DNA of 64,000 nt, from positions 20,333,184 through 20,397,183 of the forward strand of contig OZ020303.1 in NCBI GenBank assembly GCA_963971305.1. Direction: 5' to 3'. Shown one piece after another: positions 48,801-63,800 of the stretch. Position 1 is the first letter of the stretch; every line of letters begins with the position of its first letter. The position numbers and the translations under genes are program-made. Under the pieces are notes generated by a model, which made no database searches, was not told the origin of the DNA, and worked only from the letters and a program-made list of their open reading frames with translations. This stretch comes from Arcuatula senhousia. Its lineage: Eukaryota > Mollusca > Bivalvia > Mytilida > Mytilidae.

Positions 48801-51800
48801 TGTTTTTCTTCAGGCAAGTAAACAATCATTTTTTCCGAATCAATTGTATTACCAAGAAATGTTATCGTTTTGCTTGGCTTAAAAATAGATTTATCTGGAT
48901 GAATGATAAAACCTAAATCTTCCATTAAATTAACAGTTTCTGTAACATTCATTTGACATTCTACTACTGTGTCTCCAAAAAGTAAACTATCGTCTATATA
49001 CCCTATGTTAACATAGCCTAAGCTTCTCAATTTTGCAAACACAGGTTTCATCAACTTTGTAAACAATCTAGGAGCAGATGCTAAACCATTTGGCAAGCAG
49101 GTATATTGAAAAACTTTATCTTTCCATTTAAAGCATAAAAATTTTTGATGTTCTTCAGCAATATTAACACTATAATATGCATGCCTGAGATCAACTGATG
49201 CCATAAATATGTCCTTTTTGACTAACAAAACTGCTTTTTCAAAAGAATCCATTTTAAAATGATGGTATACTACTTTTTCATTTAATCTTTTTAAATTTAA
49301 AATCATTCTAAATTCTCCATTCTTTTTAGGTCGGACAAAAATCGGAGACAAAAACATGTCTTTTTCATATTGAACTTCTTTGATTATACCTTTTGGTATC
49401 AAATTATTAAAAATTTCATTATCAATTATCTCAGTTTCCTTTACGTTAAAGTTAACTCGAGCCTCAAAATATTTCTGTTTTGGACATACACCATCAATAA
49501 ATTCAATATGACAATGCTCGACAATATCTAAAATGTTTGGGTCTGCTGTTATTTCACCCCATTTGGAGATAAAGTTTTTCAATCTACCTGCTTGGAAGTC
49601 AGTACTAACCTGATCTAATTCTTCATGCCTCCCCTCTTGGGGTTTTTTGAACCCCCTGGGGTACTGTCACTCGTCTTGTACGAGTTGTCGTAGCTTCTTC
49701 TGACCATGCCACGGCCTCGGCCACCTCTGCCACGGCCACCTCTACTATATCGTGACCTGCCTGTACTAAAGCCTCTACGCACACCCCTTCGTACAATTCG
49801 GCTTCCCAGTTTGTTACAGGTTTCAATTTCTTTAGCCGACTTAGACAAATCATCTCCGAAAAGAAACGAGGTAAATGGCAAAGAATGGGCACATAAGTGG
49901 ACATAGTCCCAACATAAATCAGGCTTAATCAAGTCTTTCCTTAAAAGGTTAATTTGTCTATTACAGTGGCCAAGTAATGCCAGAGAATCATTACAGTTTT
50001 CAATCATATCATTACTAGTTTGATCATCTTGAGCCATTGTGTTTACAACCTTGGTAAGAATAATTGAAGCTTTGATAACTGACTTTTCAATGTTCTGAAG
50101 TTTTTTATCTGTTTGCTGAGTTGTGGGTGTCATAAGATCCCAAACTAAAGGGTTTGTACGAACCACTGTTAAGCCTGTGCAATTTTCAGGTCTAGTATTA
50201 ACATCTTGCTTTGTCAATTCATTGTATTGTACCTCATCCATACCATTTTGAAAAAGGTCTGTTACATTTTCAGCTAAAGTCTGATCAACCTTAGTGGAGC
50301 ATACCTCTTTAATCTTAAACCTTTTAGACATAGAGCTAAATTTACTAGGCGTAACAGAATCATCTTCAGCTTTTCTTTTCTCAGATTCATTATGAACAGA
50401 CTCTTCGTCTATATCATCTACCTCATCTATATCATCTTCTTCACCCTCATAAAACTCAGTTTCTAAATTATCTATTCTATCACACAGTGACTGTATTTTA
50501 TTATTTTGAGCTTGTTGTCCAGCTTGTATGTTTTGCAACATTTCAATAATTGCTGAGTTGTCATCTGAACTGACATTTTTACTAGAAGGTGTTACTGGTT
50601 TACTTCTAGAACTATAAGTTCGTTTGCCTAGACCCGATGTAGAGGGGGCAGATGTTGTACTTTTCGAAGACTGAGGGTCACTATGTCCCTTTTGTTTAGA
50701 AATTTCACTCTCATCTTTATCGAGCGCTTTACCCCTTTTCTTTGAACTCGGGGTCTCATTTAAATCTAAATCTAGTAGAGCGTCTTCGTCTAATGATTTG
50801 GTTTTACTCGATACCATTTTTTCAGCCATTTTCCTGACCATGAGGCGAGCAAAGGCCGATTTACGGCAAATGCCAAATTACGACGCTATGTCGTAATTCT
50901 GTCGTAAAATGGTAAAAATCAATAAACAAAACCAATATTTTAAGCCAACCTCGTTGACTTTCTAATAACTTGTATTTATTTATATATTTTGCCAACCGCG
51001 TTGACAAATATCTAAGACAACTACGTTGACTAAATAAAATTTATGACTGACTGTTAGGAGAAAGAAAAAATTTCTTCTCCAGTTCGAACCACGTCCGAAC
51101 TCTAAGAATGCAGCCAGCACACTGATTTAAGCACATGCGCAGCACTATCTCATTTTTGACCGGAAGTGAGATGACGAAATAGAATTATTTGTTCAAAGTT
51201 GGCCTCATGTATCTCAAAAAACATTTTTCGGAACATCCTGATAATTGAACTCAATCTTTATTTTATTGTACTCAACAGTGGTGCAAAATATCATTCAAAT
51301 CTCTTGACATGTTTTTAAGTTATCATCTGGAAACCTTCAGGGGACGGACAGACAGACACCAAACGAAACATAATACCTTCTACACTTCCTGTGGCGGGGT
51401 ATAAAAATGAAAATTTGATATTTAATACTGAAGATTTTACTAATCATATAAATGCTGGATTCTGCTAATATATCTGACAAAGTAAAAAAATGCTCAATTC
51501 ACCAAACTAAATCCTAAACAAATAAGCAAAAGTAAAGTAAAAAAACCAGGAAAACGAATGAAAAACAAAACACGTCAAAATATAAATAAGGAAGGTCAAA
51601 CAAGAGTGAGTCGTTCTGTACCTTGTCCTGTACATACCATGCAACATGCAAAACAAGGATAAAATAAAACAAACATAAGACTATATTAAAAATGCAAAAA
51701 AAAAAGAAAATTAGAATTAGTAACAAAATAAAATATACAACATAATATCTTACAAACATAATAAGATAAAGAGATATAAATAATATATTCAAAATATATC

Positions 51801-54800
51801 AAAAATTAGAAAATAAAAACCTTTTTTTTTTTAACTTATTTGTACAAATTGTTTTTATTACATTGTACAAAAACAAATTGAAAAAATGTTTTTAAGTTCA
51901 TTTTATTTCAAAGAATTATTTTGACAAAAAATAATATATATTTCACCAAAACAATTTACAGTGAACTTTAAAACAAATACATCATAGATGCTATTTTGCT
52001 TTGTTTAAGATAAAACTTGTTGATACAAAAATGCTTTTCCACTTTAATTTTATAAGTTCAAAATTGAAGAAATACTATCATAGAAATTGAATGTTTGTTG
52101 TCTCACCTGTCTTGGTAACGTCTGTAATATCCCTTCAAATAATTGCTGAGTTTCCTGTTGGTCTTTAGATATGTCAGCATTCTCATGTAAACCAAATACC
52201 TGGAAAAAAAACATTAAAGTTGACAATCCTTACACACAGAAAATCCTGGTTAGTGTGATATGAGTAAGGGAAGTTTTCTGTATGAAAGTACAAAAATCAA
52301 AATTATTCTATTAAAAGTATTCTTTAATAAAACACACACTGGCATACACTTAAAAAGTAGTGTGACAGTCTTGTAGATATAACAAAATTCTAAACACATA
52401 CCTCAGGATGTGGAATTAGTGGCAGCTTCCTAATATATTCTATGTAGCTATTGTAATTCCCCTTAGGTGGGGCGAAGTACAATCCACTGGTTGAAAATTT
52501 GTAGTCGTCTTTCTCAATGATGTCCTTACAGTAGAATATTTTAAGCAGACTGAGGATTAACCTTCTGTCAAGGTCATCTGTCACCCTGCCACCATAGTTA
52601 CACTCCCCGGTCAGGTAGGTCAAGGCTTCTAGAGGGGGCGTGTCATAATCATTCACAAACATCTAGAGAATAATCAAAACAATTGTTTGAAAACTGTCAG
52701 CTAGTAATATCACTTTCTTGGTTGGAAAATATCAATTTTATCATGATAAACTAGCATTGGAGATACTGTAAACCAACTTATCTTCACAGATTTCAAAAGA
52801 AACAGAAATTCGCAAAATCAAGTCGTCTCAAATTAAAATAGCTAAAATAAATAGCTGCCAAATTGACCGCTGACACAGAGAAGCGAAATATAGTAGTTAC
52901 AGAAATTAATTGGTTTACAGTAAATTATTTTAAACTTATTTACTTATTCTGGATTGAAAAACAAGCTTAATGCTTCTATTAACCAATCTCTAGCTCGAAT
53001 AATGTTATGAATGTGACCTTTGAAGCAACTCCTTATGAGTTAACTCTTATCAAACTCTACACATAGGTCCTTGACATGTATTGGGTATTTCGCTACCCAT
53101 ACAAAGGAAAACCTTTTTTTTTCATCTCTTCCAAGGGACTAGCATTGTTCCCTGAGACCATCTTTGTAAATAGTGTCAAGATGAAGTGGAAATTTGGTCC
53201 ATGAAGTTTTCACTCCCTGACAGTATGTCAGGATAATTTTTTTTACCAGGGTGTTTCATTAGACTTTTTTATATCTTATTTTGAAAACTCTTATGTAATC
53301 ACAACACTGAAAACAAAGTTTTTTGTCCAACCCATTCTAAATCATGCAAAATTGGACAGACTTGTTAACTTAAGTCTTAAACATAAGCAAAGTGACATAC
53401 TGTGGATTCATTTATTTTCGTGGGTACCAATTTTCGTGGTTTGATGAAAAATGATAAGTTCATGGATTCTTAAATTCGTGGTTCTGAATTCTTCAGCATA
53501 CAGATCAATGTAAAATTTCCTTCTTGTAGGGTATCAAATTTCGTGGGTCAAGAACCCCCATGAAAACCACGAAAATTGATATCCCAAGAATAATAATGAA
53601 ACCACAGTACACTGTTTTTATAAAAGATTTATAAGTCCTAGGAAAAGACTGGCTGATCTTTCACAAGTGATAGAATTTTTCAGTCTTTTTCAGTGGAGCG
53701 CAGTGGAACGAGCTGAAAGACCCAAAAAATTATATCACGAGTATAAGATCATTGCCGGTTTTCAAAGAAAGCGTGTAAATACCTTTTTCTTTCATAAAAC
53801 ATAAATTTTTATAGATTGAAAACCATAAGTAAACTGAAAGTTTTAGATATCATTGAAGTTCATTGGTTGACATCATTATTCAATATTTGTACCGGTGGTT
53901 ATAATTGGTTAAATTGACCAGTGTGAGATCACTGCACATGCTTGCATCTCAACCTGGTCATCCCACACTGAAAAGAGGCATATTTACAGAAAAATTATCT
54001 TTTAAAATCATTTATCATGTCTATATACCATGCATAAAATTAATAAAAGACTTTATTTTCCATCAAAAATATAACTTATACTCATTTCACATCTCATTAT
54101 TATTTAATGTGACAAAATACACAAAATGTTGTCCCTCCATTAAAAAAATTACCGATGTTCAGCTTAAATATAAAACATACCTCAAGTTGTCTTACTGAAA
54201 TCCTAAGGTCTGATTCATTAAACTCATAGGGAATATTCCATCCTAGTGGTCCAAACTTTCTTCTTTCTTGGACCAAACCATGAAAGAAGCACAGTCCAAA
54301 CAGGAGCTTTTCAAATGTCTAAAATATTAATCAAAATCAATTATGTAAACTATATATAGTATATAAATGTATTTAAGGGTAATACTCATTTTTGTTTTCT
54401 GTTTTACAACATGGAAAAAAATTTAAAACCATTTTAATTTTATGCATACTATATACAGGAAATAGAAAGGTACTATATTTCATGACAATTATTTTAGTTG
54501 TACAAAACATTGATGTATATTTCGTCTTATTTGATTGAAATACTTACAGCTGATTTGTTACACAGGCAAAGAATGCTTGATCCGAGATTGGGTTTTTAAG
54601 ATAGGACCTGAGAAAGTTAGCCCTAAGACCTTCAGGAGTTTGTCAAACCTATTGCTGGTTTATTACACATGTTGAAGAATACTGGATCAGATATAGGGTC
54701 ATAGACTGATTACAGAAAGACCTTAAGACGCTAGCCCTCAGACCATTGCACATGTTGAAGATTATGCTGGTTCAGATATAGGGTCATTGAGGTATGACCT

Positions 54801-57800
54801 GTGGAGGTTAGCCCTCAGACCTTGAGGTTGGCATACTTACTGCTGGTTTATTGTACAAGTTAAAGAATGCTGTCTCAGAGATCGGATCATTGATGTATGA
54901 CCTGTGGAGGTTAGCCCTCAGGCTTTTGGAGGTTATATACTTACTGCTGGTTTATTGCACAGATTGAAGAATGCTGGATCAGAAATTGGATCATTGAGGT
55001 ATGATCTGAGGAGGTTAGCCCTCAGACCTTTGGGAGGTTCGTTGGTCATCTTGACACCATTCTGTAACACAGACACAGGGAAGACAGGGGAAGGATAACT
55101 GGTTAGCCACAGTCTAAAGGATGGCTTTGTCCTAGTAGGGTCTGTTATCACCTGAAATGTGAAACAATAAAATTTGAGAACAGGTTTTACAATAATGATA
55201 TTTTAAATCAAATGCTTAGTTGATGTGCTATGCTCCAAGCACTGTCACCTTTTAAATGTAAATGAATGGTAACATCTAAAATTTAGATATCCTTTCTATA
55301 TAGTTTAATGCTGCTGATTATTGTTTATTTTTCAAAGTGTACATCTTTTGCATGGCTTAAAACATTAACTATAGTAGTTTGTGTGCTAAAAATAATAAAT
55401 AATTTTCAGTAATGATTAACTTACAGTTTCACAGATTCTCTCTAACTCTCCAAGCCAAGAAGCTGCCAGATGACAATTCTGTAGAACAACCCAAGTTCCT
55501 GCCTCTACAGCCTTAATGAAATAAAGGTTCAATTTCATCAACTGATTATTTTTATAATGTTCTGACAAAGCTTTCAAAATCTTTAGACTATAAAGGGTAT
55601 TGGTTTAGAAACAAGTGGTTTTATCATAAGGTGGAATATGTGATAAATTCTAAAACTGTTAAAGAGATTATAGGAACATATTTCCTAACCTTCCCTTTTC
55701 AATATCTAAATATTGAGGGTCAAAATCAACCTGCTACCTGTTAGCCTTCTGTTGGGTAAAAATGACCAACATGTATCTGACTAATTTTCCGACAAGACAT
55801 TATGTTTACCACAGTGAAAACATGCATTAAAAACAACGATGTGACCTGAGGGGGGTACTTTGCTGGAAATCTGATGCTATCTGTCAATAGTCGTGAGAAG
55901 TGAGTTGGGAAGATGGGTGTGTACCTGATTAATCATTCTCTCAGCTATTGGACCTTGTCCCTGACCAAGTGAGATGGTCTTCAAACCTTTATCTCCTGGT
56001 GCTGCAATATATACAATAACAATATCATATTATAATTAAAAAAGAAAGAAATTAAAAATCATTCCATGTTAAAATGAATGAAAGTAAAAAAAAATAATGC
56101 ATGTAATTAGTTAAAATTGTTAGTTCTTGAAATTTTTAAACCCCAAATCATTTGTACAAATATAACAATAAATCACTTTTAATATAAAGCTAAAAGCATA
56201 TGAACAGAGCATATTGGCAGACATAAACTGCAACATACTACTTTTATTAAGAAACCATCATTAAGGATGATTGCTGGTCAGTTTAAAAATAACAAGGTCT
56301 CTAAATAGATATTTTTAATGAATAGCCCATAGGCAAAGGTACAAAATCAGCTTAAAAAATTCATAGGTCACTGAACTTGTTTTTAAGATATTAAGCGTTC
56401 AAAATTTGGCGGGAAAAGGATTTCTCTGACTTTTTCATAGGTTTAACATTTGACTTGTTTTAGTGTAAAAACCTATGAAAAAATAACAAGAAATTTTAAT
56501 AATTTGAAAAGAAAATAGGGGGTTAGTGGGCAAAAAAATTATCACCATTTTAATGGTAAAATCCAGAGGATTCCGAAAATCTGACAGAAATCTCAAATGC
56601 TGACCAGCAATCATCCTTAATGTACTTTTAACACTATTTCATTTTGAGAAGATACATTCAATGGTTAAGACAAAAGATTGCATAAACTTATAAATTGCTC
56701 ATATATTTTGAAAGAATCCCTTTACAGAAAGAGTAAAAAAGCAATGCATGTATGTGAGCAGGTTCAGTAGTTTGTAAAAAAAAAAGTATGCAAATTAACC
56801 AATTGAAAATAACAAGTCAAGATTTCTACAATGTCAAACCATGCTGTTAATTTTCATACACTTATCATGCGGATTAGGAAAACATGCATTACTACTTAAG
56901 GAGTAAATCTATAGTCCATTTGAGTTCTATAAATCAACGAAAATTCTTTTAAATTTTTCTGTCTCTCAAATAAAATTTATTTTTTAAACACAAATAAAGT
57001 TTTTATTAGTATACGAACTCTGATAACAAAAACCAAGATGTTATCTTCTAAAACAAAAAAGTTTTCCATATGGTCTAATGCTAAATAATTCACTAATTTT
57101 AATAATACCTAAAATGGTGTGTTTATCTGACGGAACAGCCAGGTGTTGGGCCCACCTGAACATAATTGAAAGGACTTACAATAGGAGATTAGATGACCAA
57201 TTAGCTCCACAAAGGATTTTTAAAGGTATACGGAGCAAATGCTGTTCCTGGTCACTAGGTTGTACTCCCATGGATTTCTATGAATTTTTGGTCCATTTTT
57301 ACTATTAAGGTCTATGGAAAACATTTTTATTAATCATGCAAAAATTTTGAAATTTTTTGCCTGAGTTCGTATGCCATTAAAAAGTCATGACATATCAAAA
57401 TAGTTAAAATATTTTGCAAGACGTAAATCAACAAGCCATTTTTTGTTGATTTATAAAACTCAAATGAACTATAACAATATCGCTCCAAAAAACAACAAAA
57501 TGCTTAATTCTTAAAAGTTAATAAAAATCTTCTAAGATTAGCCTCTTACAGAATACATACAATTTTACAACTGATTACATTTTGCATCAATGAATATAAT
57601 AATTTAGTATTTTCTCACTCGATACAGCAGTTAAGGGTGTCTTGCTTAATATAATACATGGAATACAATTGTATAGATATTTATACATCCTGAAAATAAT
57701 TACATAATTAAGTAAACAGAATATCAATGAAAAGTATGATTTGTTGGGTTTTTTTTTAAATAAAATACAGGTACTTTACTTTTATTTTGGTTTGTCCAAA

Positions 57801-60800
57801 ATGTGAAAATTTATTTGAACAGAAAATGGGTGACCAGAAATCCAATCCCAAAATATCAGACCATGTGTTGATGTTCCAGATACTGTCATTAGTAACTGCT
57901 GAAAAAAAAAACTGTTTCAATTCTTTTCTCCACCTGCCTTATACATGACATCCCCCATTTTATAACCTGGTTTTCACTTCATGAAAATAGCCCCAAAATG
58001 TTCATTGACAAACCATACTTTACATTAACTTTTGATACATGTGAAAACAAAACAGTGCATTCCCCACCAATGTGTGCAGCTATATTTTTCATGCAATATT
58101 TGTAGATATTTGATATATCTACGTGACATACTCTCACGTTCTATTTTGCCTATTATAGATGTGATAATTCTCATTTTAGACTCGGCCTTCGACAATGTTG
58201 CTCTGGGTTTAATGGTTTGAGGAATAAGACCTGTTAAGGCATGGAGTCAAGTGTTAAATGTATGATGTATATAGTAACAATATGAAGGAGTTAGACAGTT
58301 AATTGAAGCAGTCTTAAAGAATGTTTTACTTGCTAAACTGAAAATAAATGATTTGCCGTTTCTGACCAAACCTTTAATTTTACTAGAAATACAGTTTGCC
58401 TTGCTTCTAGGTTCATGAAGATATTTGAAATTAGTTTTAAAAACCAAAAGCTGTCCAAGCATGACCAAACAACATGTAATTCTGCTTCTAATACCTGTTT
58501 TAAACATTAATGGTTCGTCAGAGACAATCTAAATTTAAGGGTTATATAAAAACAAAAACATTACTAATATTCTGTATTTTGCTTTACAAAGTGCTGAATA
58601 TCATTAAAAAAGATAGGTACTCATACATTTAAAAACATCATGCAATTGGTTCCAATTCTTATCAAACTAATCTGTTTTTTTTTCATTTCAATACACCCTT
58701 TTCTGTCTAACTCCTCTCAACACATAAAGAATGAGTCTGATTACATTGATCTGTAATGTGTTTACTTTATTGTACATAGGGACAACATCAGTATTTTAAT
58801 GATTACAGTACATTTTGAGTATAAAATTATCCACTAGAATAGAGCTATACACACAAGGACAGTCATACCTTTATTAACAAATATTTCATCTACAATTTCA
58901 AAAATAACTGTGAATACCTTATAAAGCAAAATATCCTTTTTATATCCCATGTGAGCCAATACAATGTTCTGCATTATATTACAACGTAGATTGAAATACT
59001 TCATGAGGGGTATATCCTTGTCTTGCTAACAATTATTTAATGAGAAAAAAAGTCAATATTGAGTGGTAAAATTTGCTTTTCAAATTATTAATTTTTGAGT
59101 CAAAATTCCAGAAATAAATGAGGAAATTTGATTTTTTATGCACTATCTAGGAAAGTAGAGGGGCATATAGTGTTTGGGTCCATTTGTTTGTCCATCCTTC
59201 CATCTCAAACTGAGACGGGGCATTATGTCTTTTGTACATATTTTTGTTTCAAAATTAATAATTACACAGGCTAAACTGGTGTAGTTTGGAGGGAAAAACT
59301 ATAACATCGAAAATTTATTCAACCCTGACTTAATTTAACCTTCTTCAATATCAAAAATTTATATAAATTTAAAATGAAATTAATCAAGTTGTAACCATTA
59401 CCTTTCAAAATTTGAATTCATTTCAATAACCCCAAAAATATATTTAAAAACAGGAAAAGTTTCCAACACCATCATATACATTCACACTATCACACACTTT
59501 GTCAATGCCATGAAAAAAATCCTAGCCAGTATAAAAAACAAAACAAAAAAAACAAAAACAAAATCCATCTTGAGAAATTACCAGTTTGTGTAGTTTCTGC
59601 ATGATATGCTATTCCTATTGAAGAGAAATTTGTGCTCTTTACTTTATCAAAATGAAGGATAATTCAATCTACACTTGTCATGTCTTTATCAAACTTATAT
59701 AAGTTAAGCTTTATTTTATGAAATCATTTCGTTAAAAATAAAGAGTTTATATTAAAAAGTTAATTAAGCTTTATTTCATAATTTTTTTTTTTTTGAATAA
59801 ATAAAGTTTATATAAGATTACATTTTTTACCTTTAGACCAATTTTGCAATGATAAGTTAAAGTTTTCTTATGCAAAAAATCTTATAAGTAAATTAGCAAT
59901 AAAGGTAGAAGCATACAACCATTATCAATATACAGTCAAACCTGTCTATAGTGACACTTCAAGGGACCTTGACAAAAAGGTCACTACAGACAGGGGGTCT
60001 TTATATAGAGGTTGTCGAGATAAAAGTATAATGTTAGGTATGTGTATTGGTATTAGCTGATGCACAGTTTCCATAGATCTATAGAAAGTACATGTATACC
60101 GATTTGTTCATGACCTTTTGAAACCAAACAATAGACTATTTAACTTGCAATATTTCGTGAATATTTTTGAACATTTTATGTCTTGAAAATTTATCTAAAA
60201 CTTTGTAAAATACATGTTTGAATCTAGGTTTACAGTATTTTTTTATATAATTATGTAGTATTGAAGTACATTTCTAAAAATCATTTTATCTTTTTATATC
60301 TTATTCATAAGTAAAGGGAATGTTGCTAAAAAATTCTCATATTAAAATCATAAAAAATATCTGCATTTGCTTACTATGGTATTACATTTCATTAATCTAG
60401 AATTAACAACATTATTTCTTCCCAACTTTTCAAGACATAAAAGTTAAACTGACCCTGACACAAGAAATTAGTGATAATTACTTCTTATAACTTCCTCAAA
60501 ACCTAAATACTAATTACTAAAGATTAAAGAAAGGTGACACACCCTAATTAGCTTTGATCTGACAGCTAACCCAAGCCAATTAACAATCATTTGCACTAAT
60601 TTAAGGTCCTTGTATACAGGTTTTGGCACTTCAAGGGACGGTTTCTGATGGTCACTAGTCACGTTGGGCAGGTGGTCACTATATAGAGGTTAAATATATA
60701 GAAAAAATTGTTGGGGGGGACTGAAAATAGTCTTTATGGACAGGAAGTCTTTATATGGAGGTGGTCACTAGTACAGGTTTTACTGTATTGTGAAAAAATA

Positions 60801-63800
60801 AGCTTGAAATGAAAATAAACTGATAAAAAGGACTGCTAACAGCAGTAAATAACTAGGTAACAAATGAAGCTCTCCAGATCTAAATGTTGGTAAAGCTAGC
60901 CTAGTTCCACATCTATATAGGAATAAGTAAATCCATCTTTAAGCCTACATGTATCTAAAGTATCTGATGTCTATTCTAGCAAAATACTTGTAGAACACAC
61001 TAGCAATTAATAAAAAACAAAACACCACTTGATTGTACAAAATCTGAATACTAAGTAAAATAAAAAGCAATACAACCAAAGAAGATTAAAAATATGAAAT
61101 ATTAAATATTCATAACTCATAGGTGCTCCTTTAAAGAAATCTTTTGTTAGGTCAAATTAAAAACAAAATTTCTCTTAAAAATTTAACCACATACCTTTTT
61201 CCTCAGCAAATCGATAAAGACCTGCCATAGGATCAGCTCCAGGGGAGAGAACAAATATCAAAGGCGTAAAATACTGAGAATCGTTGAAACTAAGGGAGAG
61301 ATCAAAGGTTGGTGGCTCCACATATTTATGTTCCATAGAATCCACAATGAAGTTTTGTATGGCAGGAACCATCTACAAAACAGAAGTATATACTTTATTT
61401 TTCCCTCAAGCTTTTCTCAAAAACTCTACATCAGAATCTATTGAAATTTGGTAGGGTAGTTCAGTATGACAAGCTATTAGTATATGTCCTATGTAGTTTC
61501 AGACCTGTAAAATTTCAACTTTCTGTTTTGGGCTGTACATGGGAGCATTCACATTCCATGGACACATTCCCTCCCTATTTGAATGAAAAGTTAGACAACG
61601 TAATCTAAAGATTTAAAATGAGTATGAATATTTTGACATACTATGTATGGTTTTCTATTCATAGTAATAATTAAATACATTTTGATAATGTTTATTTGTT
61701 AGTTCAAGCAATACACACAGCCTATCATGGTTTTTTTCTTTTTTTCTTGGATATTTATTTGTTTCTTTTAAAGCCTTGTAAAATTCCGATCAATAGTCAT
61801 GTATAAATATTTCTACAGGACTTTTCTACTGTACAATTTCCTACCTTGTCTGGTCTCAGACACCTAAGCACTATTAACTTCTGTAATTTCCCTAGATCAC
61901 ACCAAGGTTTAGGTAGCTCTTCTGTCTGAGGGACGGGGGAATCATAAATCTTCTTCCATGCAGGAAGCTATAAAAATAGATAATTTTACAATATTAAATA
62001 TATATATAATTTAATTCAGAGATTTTCAAAGATGGATATATCTATCAGACAAAGGATAGTTTAGCTTCTGCATGCATGTCAAATCTTTAAAGTGACTTAT
62101 ATATAAATTGGTTAACAATCTAGCTGCGAAAGTGAGAAAAACTGAAAACCCTGGTCATGTAATTAGCTCTGGTTACTCAACATTTTATGAAAATCTTACA
62201 TGTGTTTTAATGCAAAGGTAACTCTAAGGTGTGACAAATGTCAGAGCAGAAAACTATATGTTCTGCTTTCAATGATGGGCAAAAAAAAATTCCAAGTTTC
62301 TTACCAAGCTTTTGAATTGATCCATGAAGCCTTTGAATGCAGGCAAATCTGAGCATCTGACAATCTCACTCCATGATTTGAAGGGAAGCCACTGGGAAGC
62401 AGGATTGGGGAAAGGGTTCTCTAAAGCTATTCCTCCTGTTAGTAAGAATCTCCATTCTCTGTCATCTACATTACCTCTGGAAAATTATAAAGAAGATATA
62501 GTATTTTTGTTAAGCTTTATCAAAATTGAGAGAAAATAAACTGTTTTTAAATTGCCCAAAACTATTACTGGTAAAGAAAATGACTAGGCCCCCAAAAACT
62601 CATTTTTCTGTTTCTAGATAGCTGGATTTGTTTTCTTTCTCAAACTTTTTTTCTATGGGTACTTCTATTACATAACCTTTTAGTTGCTTCAACTTTCCCT
62701 TTATCTTTATTCAAATACTTCCATATAATGAGAGGTTCTTCCTTGAAAAAGTCATACAGATTATAGCAAATCCTATCATTTTATTAACCCCTGAATCAGA
62801 CTGCAAATAAAAAAACTCACTTAAAAATACATTATAAGGTTTTTAAATCACATGCATGCAATGTGTTAATCATTTGAACTCACTGCTGTTTCTGTATTCC
62901 AATACAGAGTAAGAAAGAAAACAACAATTTATCCTTCTCAAACAACGATCGGCAAACATTCAAATAGATACTGTAGGTAAAGTGTTCATTTAAGTTTGTT
63001 ATTCTCTGCTGTAAATCTGGCGTCTTCTCACTGTTCAGTATTGACTAAAAAAGATAGATTTTGATATATAAATTAATATACATGTATAATAATTATTGAA
63101 CATTATTTCAAATGATGCATATAGGTAAACTAGGAGGTAAATATTTATTTTGTTTTTTACTTCAGCACTATTATTATTGATAAGGACATCTATTGCTTTT
63201 GATGGACAAACATATGGAAAGGCTACTCTTTGTCCTGTTCAAATATGTTGTATGAAATTCTGTGTGTTGGCTAACGTTAGCCTTATGCTTGCATGTTGTG
63301 ATGTTATCTTTGTAGTTGCTGTTCAATATAGATTTGAAAACAAGATATAAAGGAACACCATACTTTTTCCTTTAACATTGCTCTCACATTCTAGTGGCAG
63401 ATTTGACTATTAAAAGTTCAGAATTTGGGTGAGAGGTTAACTTGTTTACTTACCTGAATGTACAGATTTATAAACCAAGACAAGGAATACTGATACATAG
63501 GATCAATGTTGGCTAAGTCTTGAATGACAAAGAATAGTACACTTCCATGTTTGGCAACCTATAATAAGGAATAATAACCATCATTTACCTCTGATTCAAA
63601 TTTGTTAAAAACTAATTAATGTTACAAAATTTTACAATTTTGTACATATCTTTGAATCTTCTGTGTACACATTGCTTTTATAGAAACAAGAGTTAACACT
63701 AAAGTATGTCTCGCCTGCCGGCACCATCAGAAACAATTATCCTTTCTTACTTCCACTATATTTTGAATTTACATGGATTTTCAGTTTCTAAGATCAAAAG

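Larger units (their letters stand above)
46337..51186 (-). mobile_element. DIRS-type tyrosine-recombinase retrotransposon, almost intact, 4.85 kb
   Basis: It lies on the minus strand in a dynein intron. Order 5' to 3': 5' terminal repeat (51186-51121), gag-like ORF (50841-49615), RT/RNase H/methylase-like ORF (to 47567), overlapping tyrosine recombinase ORF (47879-46758, one stop), internal complementary region (46694-46571), 3' terminal repeat (46455-46337). The termini share a 36-bp inverted repeat (51121-51156 against 46420-46455) plus unique extensions. The internal region is complementary to both extensions, 39 bp to the 5' end and 85 bp to the 3' end, joined over a shared AATT. This is the DIRS1 architecture used for circular intermediates. 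No target-site duplication is visible, as expected for recombinase integration. Confidence 0.95.

Noticed and set aside
49623..49904. Alternative frame ending VQKTPRGEA across the gag-like ORF end
   Set aside because: Shadow of ORF1 in the third frame; it ends at a TGA and does not lead into the polymerase frame.
57078..57308. 76-codon frame inside a MITE as a transposase remnant
   Set aside because: No DDE or zinc-finger motif; the element is defined by its ends only.
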